From Nautilus pompilius (taxonomy: Eukaryota > Mollusca > Cephalopoda > Nautilida > Nautilidae), in assembly GCA_018389105.1 (NCBI GenBank), contig JACATO010000048.1:434001-498000 (forward strand): DNA of 64,000 nt, read 5' to 3'. The notes under the pieces are model-generated. The model was not told the DNA's origin and searched no databases. It was given only the letters and a program-made list of their open reading frames with translations. A program made the position numbers and the translations under genes. Below, piece by piece: positions 46,899 through 60,644 of the stretch. Position 1 is the stretch's first letter; each line of letters opens with the position of its first letter.

Positions 46899-49434
46899 AA
46901 AATCCCTAAAACCTGGAGACACTGTATAAACTATGAGGGCTTTCTAATGCTTTATTATAGTATTATTGAATTAATAATCACAAATGCCCTAGATATGTGC
47001 TATCTTAAAATATTTGACAAAAAAAATTGTGATTAGTTGACCACAAAAGAAAGGACAAGCAATGTTTCAGACCAAAGACTATGTAGCAGTTAAGACCTAA
47101 GGTTCCAGCTATATTATCCACATGGTTTGTATATCCCTCACTGTTGTTTCCTTTCTACACAATACAAATTCTCAGTCGTGTTTTCTGAACACAAGTTGCT
47201 TTTTTCACATATTTGGTTTCTTTTTTGTATAAGCAGCTGTAAGTGTTGGAAGAACAGTTAGCACTATGTAAAACCAGTGCCATAGAAGTATTAAAGTAAA
47301 CAAAAACCATGTGACTAATTAGTGAGTTGCTTAATATACAGATTGGTAAAAAGTGCCTGAAACAGTTACATGGCTTTAGTCTATAGTCAAAGTTATACAT
47401 ATTTTATTAAAATGGGATTATATATTCCATTGCAGGGAACTATTTATTAGGTGCAATTAACTCTGATCATATTTAATTCCCAAATTCTTTGTCACAATAT
47501 CAGAAAATTAAAGTAACAAACATCTACCATCACTTCATAGTGTTCTACTAGCCTGGCATCAGTACCAGAAGTATTACATCTTAAATGTTCTTTTCCTCAC
47601 AAATTTAAATGACTGAGACAGAAAATATGTCTTGAAATTCTATACCATCCAAAGCAAATTACTGCACTTAATTTTTTTTTTAAGTTTACATATCCATTTT
47701 GAAATTATCCTTTGGTCAGTTTTAATAAACAATAATTGTTTGTTTGTTTTTTTTATTTTTTTGTATATTTTATTTCATAATTGGTTATAGAATAAATTTT
47801 GCCAACCAGATGATGCATTCTCAGCATATTTAGTTGTATAAAACATAAAAATTGTTGACTTGATGAGTCTTTATAGCATAAAACCATTGTCATATATAGA
47901 TAAATTTATAACTAGATAAACTATAATGGCAAAAACGTTCCAGTCTTCTAATTCAGTTTCATAGCTTCTTTATTTCTGTGAGGATGAAGAAACTCAAATA
48001 AACTCTAGCGTATTTAAATCTACTTCTTCTGGCTACTAACCAATACATACATTATTCTTGTTTGCTTTTCTCAAGTGATTATTCATCTTTTCTCGTGGCT
48101 TCTATTGCTGTTGTTGTTACTGCTTGTGCTCTCTGCTGTCTAAATTAATATGATCAGCAGTCATCAAAAGATCGACACACAGTCAACAGCAGACAACAAA
48201 AGATGAGTTGCCAAATATTTTATTGCAACATAACTTCCATATAAAACAGCTTTAAATGTTATTTATATATATAGATATATGATATATTTGATTTCTGCTA
48301 GCAAATTATTTCAAAATTCTGGTATTACTAAATGTTTTCAATGATGACAAAATATAAGCAATTTTAAAATAAAATTTATTTATTACATTCAAGTAAAAAA
48401 AAAAATTTTTTAACAAGAAATAATCCAGTATCATCTCATCATTCAATGTTAAAAAATTATTGGTTGTGATCAGAAACCAAATCACTCTATTTAATATTTA
48501 AGACACTGAAATTAGATGATATATAGGAGATTGCTTTTAGTATCAGATTTAGTCCCAAAGCTTTCTGATCAAAAGACTCCATAATGTCTGAGTATTACTT
48601 TCACCTCCAACAGAACAAACTCGTTCCATAGATAAAAATAGATAGGAAAATCACAACTTTATTTTAGGTTCACAATCACAGTAACTCCTACCTCTAATGA
48701 TTAAAGTAGAAGATTAAATGCAAACTTTATACTAAGCCAGTTTCTATTTATCAACTCTCACGAAATATTTAAGATAAAACAACTTTGACATCTATTTTGT
48801 TTCTTTTCTTCTTTTTGTTTTCATCAGTGATTATCCCCCCCACCAAAATCAATCTGAAGATGATTAGATTATTCAACATAATTTAGAACTGAAATTTGTA
48901 AAAAAAACAAAGAATTAATTTGTGATATTACAAGAATATCAGAACTTCAGTAATCAATCTATTTTAGTAATTTAATATAAAATCAAATGAAATATTCATC
49001 CATCTTATCAGTCTTAAAAAAAAAACAAGCAAATAAATCAACATTTTCCTTCTAATGATTGGAATAACTGATTGCTCTGGAAAACTTCAAGAACTAGGCA
49101 CTCCATTCAGATTTCTCATACTTGACATCGTTAGTGTTTTACAAGATTATGAAGATTTTAAACTAAATCAAAGTTACTTGTTATAATATTAAAGAGTCAC
49201 AAACTCCGTGACAAAAAGAATTCTTTTTTTCCTTTTTATTAGGTAAAAATTAGTCTAAAAAACTTCATATATTTTATAATTTTTGCTGTAAACAAATTTC
49301 ATGAAAATCTAAGATTAATAAAAAATTTTATCCTAGTAAATTCAGGATAAAAAATTCATATAGTAATAGAATCCATTCTAGCCTCTCCATGATCTGGTTT
49401 ATGCATAAACTTTCAGGCCTCTTGTAATCATATG
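46899..49434. other. AT-rich DNA, no gene seen
   Basis: Many A/T homopolymers occur (47668-47680, 48395-48407, 49017-49025). No element or exon is recognisable. Confidence 0.5.
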
Positions 49435-49435
49435 T

Positions 49436-50417
49436 ACAGTGATCAAAACAATATAGGAATATTGTGATATAAACTGTACAAATTTATCAAGGATAAAATA
49501 TTTGCACAAAATTCAAAATTGACCATATAGTTTGATGTATAAAGTTCATTTTGTGTAATATATGGACATTGAACAGTGTATTTTGTATAGTTATCATAAT
49601 TGTGTTTCATATTGTTCACCAGATCTGATGTTGTACAGTTTTATGGTGGTACATTCCAATCTTCTGCGAAGGCCTGATGTAGTCTCAGAATGATTCAAAA
49701 ACTACAAAGGGCCAATGACCAGTGTGCAAAGAAAGAGCTCATCCCAGACATATTCTACAGGGTTTGGTCAGGACAATGAGTGGACCATGGCAGACATTTG
49801 ATATTATCCTCTTGAAGGTAGTTTATGACCATTTTTATATGTTGGCCTCTTGCATTATGGTCCATGAAGGTGAATTGATCACCATGACTTCATAAAATAT
49901 ATATATATATATAAAGGTAGGTCTAATGACCTTCATGACCAGTAACAGTTATATAAGAGAATCAGTATATGTGACATAACAACCAAAGCTAGGCCAACAC
50001 CATCTCAAAACCTCTCTAACACCTAACACATTCAATTCAGTAAGAATGGATCTACTCTCATCACAGAAAAGAACCTGTCACAAGTTTACAAGTCAGATAA
50101 GTGATGTAATGGATATTGTAATGGTCAGTACTGCTGTGGCAATCCCATTCCAAGGTCTTTCATAAACTGAACCAGTTCAATGTAGCTGAATCTGGAGCAA
50201 TATGCTGTATCAACAACTTGTGTTCTTCCAATTCTCAGGAAACATACTTTGAAAATAGTTTTGTTTTTAACTGTTTTTTCTAGTATATTTTGTATATACA
50301 AATAGTCAAAGATCACCGATTATGCAGAAATAAACAATTATTTTGCACACAACAAAATCAGATTTCACAGTAAGCTGTTACTAATATGGAAACATTCTAA
50401 TTTTTTGAAAAGCGATG
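49436..50417 (-). mobile_element. Tc1-like transposon remnant, shortened
   Basis: On the minus strand there is a DDE transposase fragment (see 49640-50070). Candidate ends are CAGTGATCAAAACAATATAG at 49438 and, reverse-complemented, TTTTCAAAAAATTAGAATG near 50410. They are similar but not convincing, so the boundaries are provisional. The total of about 1 kb is well below a normal Tc1, implying internal loss. Confidence 0.5.
49640..50070 (-). pseudogene. Tc1-type transposase fragment
   Basis: On the minus strand, a frameshifted GATGAGAGTAGA near 50053-50064 encodes the DESR of the first catalytic block. FMDHNARGQHIKMVINYLQE (about 49806-49865) carries the second catalytic Asp in the MDxNARPH motif, here with altered neighbours. 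Next come CLPWSTHCPDQT and, after a frameshift, EYVWDEL (about 49743-49763), which retains the catalytic Glu. A carboxyl segment like HSETTSGLRRRLECTT follows. The sequence between the first and second blocks includes a (TA)n at 49896-49914. The amino-terminal DNA-binding domain is not recognisable. It is inactive. Confidence 0.7.
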
Positions 50418-50631
50418 TTAATGATTATTCAATAATGTACAGGACAGTTTTTATACTATTTAATCTTGCATGCACTGTCTTATATTCAATATTAATGAAC
50501 AGTGCAGGTATAAAATTTCTCACTATGAATGTGCTACAAGTCAGATGCATAAATTTTTTTAAATTTTGCATAAGTAAAAAATGTACTAGCATAATAACAA
50601 CTTACTAGACTGCAAACTATGTTCCTCAATG

Positions 50632-50735
50632 TTAGGGTTGCAGATGGCTAAATGCATAGCATACCAACCTGCTATGTAAGGGCCCAAGTCCAATCCCTAT
50701 TGGGAACTGACTTAGCTTAGTGGCACTCCCAGTGT
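50632..50735 (+). mobile_element. SINE-like tRNA-derived head fragment
   Basis: TTGCAGATGGCTAAATGCAT resembles an A-box (TGGCTAAATGC), and AAGTCCAATCCC (about 50689-50700) a B-box. GACTTAGCTTAGTGGCACTC follows, and the copy ends before a T-run at 50740. The head differs from the other SINEs here, so it may be a distinct subfamily. Confidence 0.5.
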
Positions 50736-52115
50736 GATTTTTTTTTTGTTTTTTTGTATTAATCTTTGGCATGGGTTTTCACCACATATTCTGCTTCTTC
50801 CCACAGCTAAACAGTGTTCTAGTAAGAACTTTCTTCTAAATTTTCCTGTAGAAATTACCTTATTCATGCTGAAGTAAAAAATTAAACTGACTACAATCGA
50901 TCAGTTTGGATAAACCAATTAATGACATATAAACCTCAACAAATTCCCAACCCTAACTGAAAGCTAATGTCACATCATTAAATATAACTAACAACCAGTA
51001 CATTTTTCCAATAAGAAATTAATTCACCTGAGTACATTTGAAATTGTCATAAGAATTTACCTGATGTTAAGTAACTTAGTTTTTTTAATATTTAAAACAA
51101 ACTATTTTCTGAATATATATATATAATGGCATACACATACGTAGACACTTTTTGCTAAATTCAAGTAAATAATTTTGTATCTGTAAATTCTTCTCTGGAT
51201 GTTGAGTAATACAATAATAAACTATACACAAACTTTAAATGAAAGCAACCATAAGATTTTGTGAACATTCTTCTTCAACCTGCCAACTTAACAAAGTATT
51301 TTCTCTTTAAGAATGCATTTTGATTAAACATTGGACTTCTTTCTTTCAATGTTCTTGATGTTTCAAGGATATGAAACATTCCTTCAATTCCCACCTCTTT
51401 GTTTCAAAGTTATCTTTTCTGCCTCATCCCTCTTTACCAGAGTATACACCTGCCAAATTTTTTTCCCTGCAAAAAGATGTCTAAAGATTTGCTACTTTTA
51501 ACACAAACAAATAACACTTTTAAAAAAAGAATAAATGCATGTGCTTTAGATATTTCGGTGTAATTTGTGCATGACAATAACACTTGTAGGGAGCAGTAAA
51601 CAATGACCAAGAGAATTTAGTTTTCCGTCTGTCTGCTTAAATGTTGAATGACATTAATCATCCGAGACTTTGGGTTAGCCCTATTATTTTATTCATCTTC
51701 AACTGCAAAATGAACAGAAATCTGTTCCTAAATTCTTTAGAACCATTGCAACATAACTTACAAAAGTAACTGCAAGTTGGAGAAAGAAAGAATCAATTTT
51801 TGATCTATCATTTCATGGTATAACAGAAAAGCAACTCCTTTAGATAGATAGTCAGTAAATTATCGATCAACTATTTAAAAAATACCACTGACCAAGTTAT
51901 TTTCACCATAATGGTCTTTCTCAATTTCTTTCTTGAATTTAACTTACTAAAGCTTCGAAAAGTTGTACAGAGATCATTTTATTTGTAAAGCAAAAATCAT
52001 CAGTAAATTCAGAAATATTTAATTAAAAATAATTTCAATGTATTTTTTAATCAATTCAATAAAACGAATTCTAACAACAAAACAAAATTATTTGAGTTAT
52101 GCTAAAGGGAAACAG
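50736..52115. other. AT-rich DNA, no gene seen
   Basis: There is a TA tract at 51113-51126. No element or exon is recognisable. Confidence 0.45.
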
Positions 52116-52480
52116 GGCAGTATATTAGTGCAGTAGTTAGGCTACTGGATAGCTAAGGTTGAGGACCCAAGTTCAAATTCTGGTCAGGACCCACTTAGTC
52201 TGGTGTACCTCCTGGCAGTTTCTCTTTGTCCTTCTTCATCAGCTGGCCCCATGGGCTTCCTCCAATATCTAAATATGAAAAAGGTATTAGTAGACTTTTC
52301 CTTGCTGATAACAGATACTCCTCTTCTCTGAACCTACTTGACCTCTTACCTTTTCCTAATTTTGCATTAGAAAAGAGGCTGGCTACCCTTTTGCAGTGGA
52401 GTGACTACCAACTAATAATGATAAAAGAGAAACAAGCTGAATGAGAAAGAGAGATACTCATGATGGCACAAGTCAAGTCA
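52116..52480 (+). mobile_element. SINE, near complete
   Basis: The head reads TAGTGCAGTAGTTAGGCTAC, then TGGATAGCTAAGG. The best B-box in the window, GTTCAAATTC, is at 52171-52180. The body has TTCTTCATCAGCTGGCC and CATGGGCTTCCTCCAATATC, and the right part TTGCTGATAACAG. The sequence runs on to GTCAAGTCAGAGAATAA as in the copy at 25680 (GATAGTCAAAGACAGG). Confidence 0.75.
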
Positions 52481-55400
52481 GAGAATAATTCTAAATTAGA
52501 TGTTTGAATGAAAGTTTATCACCATAGTAACACCAATATTTAATAATGATAGCCGTCAATAACAATTATACTCAAACTTATATGTGAAGTTTACTAAACA
52601 AAAAAATAACAAATATTTATGTGCATTGTCAAACATTCATTAGAAAGATTACAAGGAAAAACAAGCCTTCAAAATCATGGAAGACTTGCCTTTCCAAGCA
52701 ATTACAAGATTTGCATTGAAATAGTCAGCTGAATAATGGCTACTTCAATAGTATAATCTATTGCATGCATAGATTTATAACATGCACCCAATAAAAAAAT
52801 TGCTGCTGAAATATGTGACAAAAGTAATCTGGTTTACCATGTTCCACAAACATAGAACTTATTTCCTTTATTGACAAAATAATATGATATCTTTGAAGTA
52901 GCCATGTTTTTAGATCAAGAAGGCTATCTCATATCTAAAAAAAAAAAATGTGTCACTGTTTACTCATTCAAATACTAAAAATTATATTTAGAAATAAAGA
53001 TGTTTGACTGATAATCTGAGGCATAAAGAGAGTCTAAATTCTACAATTTATCCCCTTTTCACAAAATTTTTAAAAACTGAAAACCGAAGCTATCACTGGT
53101 TCCCCTGGTGTCAAAGCAGGGGCACATAAAGCTTATGACTGCCGCTCCTTAAAAATCTGACCTCATCAATGTAGCACTGATGAGAACAAGGAGCTTCTGT
53201 TGGAGATACAAATAAAATGTGCATTGTCCAGTTCATACCATCTGATGTGCACCATCAGAGACGTTTTTAAATATACTAACCATAGCTTGTTTAACAGACT
53301 AATCCTTAATAAATATACAAAACCTCAAAGCTTCTCAATAGATTACATTGTTTGACGAGTTTCCTCACACATAAACAAAGAAATGTCCCAGGAATCATTT
53401 ACTTAAAAAGGAGTCCTTTATTTAAATAAAAACTATAAAAACAAATAAAATAGAAATCACATGCAAATTCATCACAGAATGTTGTTATTGCTGTTTTTCA
53501 TCATATAATCCATCCAATAATAGAATCTTTCTGTAAATATCCATGTTAAGTATATATTTTTTAATTACTTTTTTTTCCTTACTTGATAATCCCTTTAAAT
53601 TTGTAAAACAAGCATCTTCGCATAAAGCAAGTCTTCTACATCTGGTTGCATATATTTATTCTTTAGTTCTTCTAAAGGCTATGGATTTGTATCGAAATTA
53701 ATGTTACCAGTTTGCTCTGTCTTCTCACTGAGTTTATCATTATGATGGTTTCTTCCTGTCTTTGTTCAGCAAAGTAAACAACACCACAATAAAGCCAGCA
53801 TTTTCAATGTTTTCATCTGCCTCTAATCACCAGAAATGGCCAAGTGAGGTTCTAAAGTTATTGCCATTCAATCAATGTGTACCGTACAGTAACAGGACAG
53901 AAAGCCCAGTCTAAATTCTCTTTTCATGTTTTTCATTAAATGCATTTCTTCTTTTTTGTTAAAAAAGAAAACAATATATGTTTTTCAATCTGTTTTCAAA
54001 TATACATTCTGAGTTTAGTTAACCAAAAATATCATTTGATTCAAAAATATTTCAAGACAATACTTCAAATTCAAGCATGAGATCACTGGAATCATAATTT
54101 GGCTGAGAAACAGTCATCTTTTGGAAGTTTATAACAGATCACAATGGTATAGCATTAAAAAAAAAACATTAGGTGTAGAATCCATGAATATATTACTCAT
54201 TTCTCTACCAGTTACAGTTGCCTTTCAAATGTAATACAATTTCTTGATGTCATCATTTAAACTAAGTACTTAGGAATATATCATATAAAATGTGCTGTTG
54301 TTTTTACCTAGCACTCAAGAATGTAATATTTCGGTAGGTAAGAAAATGGCAATGTCCTAGTCGAGATATTTACCATATGTAATCCAATAAATTAAGAAGT
54401 GAAACAAAACAATCATTTCTTGCAGGTTTCTCTTGTGAACTTGAATCTTTATATTCATTACTTTGTTCTGTAATGTCAGAAGTTCCTGAACCCTGAATTA
54501 CAAAAAAAGAAGTCTAAGTGTAAAGATAGAGAAACACACAGCTCAAACAAATTTATGTTTGAAGTCTGTTAAAAGAATTTAAAGACTAAGATTAATTATA
54601 TAAGCACTATATGTCAAAGTAATGATTATGAAACTAGGTACAGTACATCTTAAAGAGTTTGGTGTTACTAAAGTTGGAATGCTGTATGATACTACCAGAT
54701 TGTGTTCATTGAGACATTAAAACAGTTTGCTATCAGAGTTTGATCAGCTCGAGAAGTTAGTAGCTATAGTTATTTGAATATATAAGCATTTTTTATGGAA
54801 ACTTATTTGATGTGTGGACAAATATTATCATCCAATAAGGACTATTTTGACCATATCTGTATCAAATGTAATGAAAAAGGGTTTACAACTCAAAATCATA
54901 TTGTATCAAAATTCATGACACCTTAAATAACTTTACATATTAACTCATTAATCAGAAGGAAACTCAAAGACAAATGAATTTTATTTTTAGGCTGCACTAT
55001 TAAATGGAGGAACATTAAGAACAGAGAATTACATAAACATTAATGTGCATGGTCTATGCCAAATACTGATTTATATATTTCAGTTTTAATTTTTTTAATT
55101 AAGTGTTTGTGTTACTTTAAAATATTTATTAATGTGGACATATTTTAATCCTCCTACTAGTTGAGATTTTAGTCACATCTATTATGTTTTGAGTCAATGT
55201 TTGCTCAAAAGATCAGTACTAGAAAAGCTAAACATGTCAGAGTTGTTTATTTCTTGTCATGTGTTCATGACCCTAAACTATAAAAAGTTACAAAATATCA
55301 TGGGAATTTTTTTTTTTTTAAATTTCAATTTTTAAAATTGGCAGGAACAAGTGTCTCATCAAATAAACTTGAAACATAAGTTTTTAAACTCATATGAGCA

Positions 55401-56776
55401 AAATTATTAGTTATTTACCAGCCTTTCTTTAATCTAAATCTTCTTATCACCAATGGTCACTTCTTCCTGCTTTGGAGAATTAGCTTAAAGGTTGTATATT
55501 GATTCTCCTCATTAGCTAATTTATGTCTTCCAAAAAAATCTAGAAAATTGGTTAAACAAAGTAATTTCTTGTGTGCTGTCTGCCCAAAAAATTTACAAAT
55601 TATGAGACACCACATTAATATAATTTTTTTTAAAAATTCAAACACCTGTAAATCTGTAAATGCAACATTATAAAGATAAACTCTTCATATAGTAATTAAA
55701 TTAAAAGTAACATTAAAAATAAAATAGTTTTCAAAAATCTAACTGATTCCTCACTCAAGAAGTTGTGATTTCAGATTGCGTACCCATAAATATTATCTAC
55801 TAATAGAAATAATAATAATATCAGCAGATTTAAAAATCATATTAATAAAACAATGAAATACATAAGTATACAAATATGCAGACAATACAAAAAGGAACAG
55901 AAAAAATTAACTAATACAAAAAAGTGGTTTTGTTTTAACAAAATAATTTTTTTAATATTAATAAAAACAGAAACATTTCAGGAAAATGTTGGCTGACCAA
56001 ATGCTAATTTATGATTTCCCAACTTTCTGGATATAACAAAACTAAATGACCTTGACAATGATTTACTTAAAACTTCAACAAGCCACTTAAAATGTTATAT
56101 TATGCAATTTAGTTATTTTAAATTCAATAAATAATCCCAGTTCAACATTATATATTATGTACAAATCAAAATCATAAAAATTCAATACATTTCTTTTAGA
56201 TTCTTATTAGGTTTTCCCAAGGCCAGGAGATGGAATCAGATGGTCTTTCAGAGTATATTCTCATTTGATACTATAAAGATTCCTGACACTTGTTGGACCT
56301 TACTGCTGCTTTGGCATTCTTCACACATGAAATAAAATTTAAGATTTGGAAAACTAAGTTTTATACTATTAGTTATTTGTATAATTTTTTTTTTTTCATG
56401 TATATTATTTATTTGATACAGACATCTAAAGTTACAGATTGATAATAAGAAAGAAAGAAATGAATTACAATTGTAATAAAAAAACTGAACTAAAAACAGA
56501 TGCTGTAAATTTTTCTCATTTTAAATTAATTCAAAATAAAGAAATTTCTCCATAAAATGTTTTTATACAAAACTATAGTAAAACACAGTAGTTTTGAAAA
56601 TACTTGCTATAAATGGCTCATGGTAAATATTAGTTAGAGTAAGACCATTATGTGCTGCGTTTCAAATGGGTTTGCTTTTAGTAAGTCCAGTACCTATCAT
56701 ACAAAGGATTAGTCTTCTCACATGAAGACTGAAGGTTGCCTCAGAACAGGTCTAAGGTAAGCTGTAAATTCTTTTA
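52481..56776. other. AT-rich DNA, no gene recognised
   Basis: One more base-balanced island at about 53080-53280 stands out and is listed as a finding. Otherwise there are only homopolymers (55308-55319, 56387-56397) and unremarkable AT-rich sequence. Confidence 0.45.
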
Positions 56777-57007
56777 TCATAGCATCACTATGTATAGCCA
56801 TGCTATGTAATCAAATACACTAAAGTTCAAGATTGGATTTTCATTAAAGTTTCTGAACCTGTACGTGGTTGCAGATGACAGAGGAACAGCAACATCTTTA
56901 TCTTCAAAGTATGAACTTTGGTTTGGTCCCAAAAGCATGCTTGAGCCAATTTTACTATTGAACTGCTTCATCTCTCCATCAAGTTTTACAAAAAACAAAT
57001 CCTTGAT
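56777..57007 (-). CDS. Possible orphan 3'-terminal exon, unknown product
   Basis: On the minus strand a strong acceptor (CACTTCCCAAATTTTTTCAG, ending at 57008) leads in phase 0 into 76 open codons and a TGA at 56777-56779. The segment starts IKDLFFVKLDGEMKQFNSK and has mixed, globular-looking composition. It ends in a hydrophobic tail (FDYIAWLYIVML) that could be a short membrane anchor or a buried strand. Coding-like composition drops away on both sides. A minus-strand AATAAA lies roughly 370 bp downstream (TTTATT near 56408). I recognise no family and no upstream exon. Of the three such candidates this looks the most protein-like to me. Confidence 0.35.
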   Translation of the reverse strand: MKDLFFVKLDGEMKQFNSKIGSSMLLGPNQSSYFEDKDVAVPLSSATTYRFRNFNENPILNFSVFDYIAWLYIVML

Positions 57008-60000
57008 CTGAAAAAATTTGGGAAGTGACAGAAAAAGTTTTTCATTAAATGCAATTGACAATTATTCTGGGGTTCATTTATTTGTACAATTGAGTTGCTT
57101 TTCCTTTTTCCTCTAGATTGCCATATCTTAGGATGCTGCTCCAAGTGAACAAATGTAATGCTCTTTTCTTTAGCTTGCTACCCATCAAACAGCTTTAATA
57201 GCTCCATACTTAAGCGAATGTTTCAAACACATCTGCAATATCCAAATATTCTCATAATCTTTAAGAAGAAAACTAGCTTTCAAAATCTGAGAAACACAGG
57301 TGTTGACAGCATACAGCACTCTTAATTCAAGATTGTATGGTACAGTGGACTATCATAATATATCAGAAATTACTTTTCATAAAGCTTTGTTACTCTTAAT
57401 TTTCTTTCCATTATTACTACTGCATCAAAAAATTTGTACAAACAAGATCAGGCCTGTTTGTTAGTGTGGCTGGACATGTTGTTTAATCCATCCATCACTT
57501 CTTCATGGACTCCTCAAACTTTTTCTGATTTAACTACTTCAGTTGATAAAAGTATTCACCAGATAGCTAACACCATTCACAAACCTCACCAGCACCACAC
57601 ACACACACACAGATCTATCAGCAAGAACTGACAAAAATCTTACTTTCTCTACTTCTGACAAATTCTACTTTCAAGATTTCACTAATGTGAGAGTGAACAC
57701 CTGACAATAATTTTCAATACTATTAGTATAATTTTTGTGATGTTTCCAACATATTCTGAAAAGAATTTTCATTTATTCATTAAAATACATGCCTTGTTAA
57801 ACAACATTTTAACCTTCAGTGGCTTTCTTTGTTGCAGCAGCATGCAATGACATTACAACTTCACCCCTCTTTTTTCTGTAGAAAATGATACAATCTCCTC
57901 TTTTATCAAATAATATGTATATGATGTTGAATTTTTATGATTTTTCAGTTCATTGACAAATGTTTTTGTTCCCATAAACAGTGACGATCTTTTCTTAGCT
58001 AAAAATAAAAATTCTTGGCAGATGGAACAAAATGCATCCATTAGGCAAGTCATCATTTCCTTTGTAGTGGACTCAAACAAAATAATCTTCCCAAGGTTTC
58101 TGGAATTTATGCACACATCCATTTTTATCACATTCCACATCAATAAATTTTTATTTCTTATTCAAGAATGTGTCCATATCACTACTTGAAAGGTCTGGAA
58201 ATGCTGAAACATTTTACATGGCAGACATGTGCTCAACAGAGGTAGACCACAGATTAAAGAAATCTGATGGATGCCTTTATAAATTCTCAGCCAATACCAA
58301 ATCCACTTTCATGTATTTTTGAGAAATGCAATAATACTTTTGTTTTCAGACAGTTCTAATGCTTTTTAAACTCTTCTTGATCTGAAATACTAAATGAAAG
58401 TAGCAAAAGTGATGGAGAGTGAAGTTAATTTTTAAATCTCAAATATTTGGATAAAGTTTGCCCATTTTAAACTAATAAACTAACAAAATTTGGTATAATA
58501 TACTCTTGTTAATCTCTTCTATAGTAAAGTAAAACTTCATTGAACAGCCGTCTTTACTCACAATAACAGAACCTAGAGAAGGTGCATAACTTAATGAAAA
58601 ACAGCAGAATCCTGTTGATTAACAGTTATAGTAACAACATTGTAACTCCAGTCTCACCAAGATGAATGATGGAATAACAACCAATAAAAACTAAACGGCT
58701 GTAATGAGGTATAAGAGTATAAATGACATTTGGTAAAAAGGAAAGTTGTTATTCATAAAGAGCATTAAACATGATGATTCAGTAAATGTATAAACAAATT
58801 CTGAAGATTCAATTTGTAAAGAACACACATCAGCTACTATTAAGTATATGAAGTTATTGTCATAAGAATACTTATTATAAACAAATAAGACAGAAACTAC
58901 AGGTGTAAAAGATAACAAAATATTGACCATAAATAAAAAAAAAACAAATGGAAAAGACATTTATCAATTGTCTGTCATGATATCTACTTGGCAGACTGAA
59001 AAGGGAGTAAAACAAATAATCAAGTGAAAGGGAAAAAAAGAGAAAAGTCCAGTTGAACTGTATGGTAAAGGCAAAAGGATAGAAAACACTTTTTTTCTTA
59101 AATGATGAAAAAAAATGATACATTTTCATTATTTAGGACTGAATAACAACATTTACATCTAAAATAGCCATAAGGTTTGCAGCAGATTAGTTTAGGGATA
59201 AGTGTTTTTAATTCATTTAGAATGTTTTTATGATTACACTTGAAACTATTGTCATCTGATCTTTGAGTAAACTTCCAGTATTTCTTCCTTTGCTCATAGT
59301 AGTATTATGAATCAACAAGGCTTGAATGTTTTTTTTTTTTTTTTTTTAAATTTAGGATTTTTCTTTATAAATGAATGAATATTTATCTCAAAATATCTTG
59401 CCTGAAAAAGAGAACAAGGCTTATGTTGAACAATAACAGGAATTTTACTTTATAATCCAATTAATGCAGAAAAACAACTGCCAAGCAGTCACCTTTTTTC
59501 AAAAGACACTTGTGTTATGCCTTTGTTACAGCAGGCAGTTTCAAACACGAAAGGCAATTTCCTTCTAAGTAAGGGAAAGGGGACAACAATAATATGGGAA
59601 ATATGTTACAAAAGGAAAAAAGGATGGTTTTCCCAGGTCACTGGATAAAAGATTTTTCTGTCATTGCTATTTGATGGAAAAACACTGCTGCCTCTGTCAG
59701 TTATAAATGCAACACTGATTTGAAAAAAATTATTTAGTTCAATCTAGAATAAAGAATGTGCACCCATAAATTCTTGACTTAAGGTACATTTGAAACCTGG
59801 CACATCTCTGCTATGTATATGTAGTCAACTCCTTGCCAGTTTTTACCTTAGATATCTGATAGATATTTTCTACCATGTGTATCAGATTTATTTTAATAGT
59901 CTTCAAAATTGGAGACTTAGACAAGTACAAAAATGCTGTGCAAAATTAACATGAAAAGCATTTTTACTTCTTAAAATTCTCTGAATGATTTCAGCACTAT

Positions 60001-60624
60001 TTTTCACATTTATATTAATTTGCATATCAAATATCAATTTATTAGAATATTTGGTGTTAAAGGGTTAAATAGAATGTATTGATTTGTTCAAAACTGAATT
60101 GTTTACATTCAGGTTGTGGGCAGGATAGAGCTGATAGTGGAAGAAATTAGAAGGCTGCTGAGACTGTTTCTTGGAATATTTTTCAAAGCAACAATTATGA
60201 AAAAAGCAAATGACCTGACAGAAGTTCCACAGAAACAAAGAAAATCATTTATCAGATTTCAAGGTTGCAATAGGTTTACAAACCTGTGAATTCATGGAAG
60301 ATATCAGAAATTTTCTATCTTAAACTTTTTTCAACATACTTCCTCTGCATATTATTAGAAAGGTTATTCATTTAAAACTTTAAAAAAATGAGTTTTAGGG
60401 CTGCTTTTTTTTTTTAGAAATGAGAGGATATTTTTTGTTGCTGTCATAAAAAAGATCCCCCCCCCACTTTTTTTTTAAAGAATGTAATGCTTTCCCATTT
60501 GGCTATTTTAGATATAGCCGTCATTTTTGGGTTTATATCCAAATGTAAAAGAAAAAAAAAAAAACTTTTCTTTTTAAATTACTAGCAAGCTTATGAAGGT
60601 AAAAACAGCTTTAAGCTTTAGTCT
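57008..60624. other. AT-rich DNA, no gene recognised
   Basis: There is a CA microsatellite at 57596-57611. Overlapping open frames on both strands at 57853-58189 lack splice context. T-runs occur at 59329-59347. TGGTGTTAAAGGGTTAA at 60049-60065 resembles a TTAA MITE terminus with nothing else preserved. Confidence 0.4.
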
Positions 60625-60644
60625 AAATATATATATATATATAT
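60625..60644. repeat. TA microsatellite
   Basis: A perfect (AT)n tract of about 20 bases. Confidence 0.9.

Noticed and set aside
50632-50735. A functional tRNA gene
   Set aside because: The A- and B-box-like motifs are present but the stems do not pair as a full tRNA, and the sequence fits a SINE head.
57853-58189. Overlapping open frames on both strands, possibly a transposase or host exon
   Set aside because: No recognisable motif, no good acceptor or donor, and both strands equally open.
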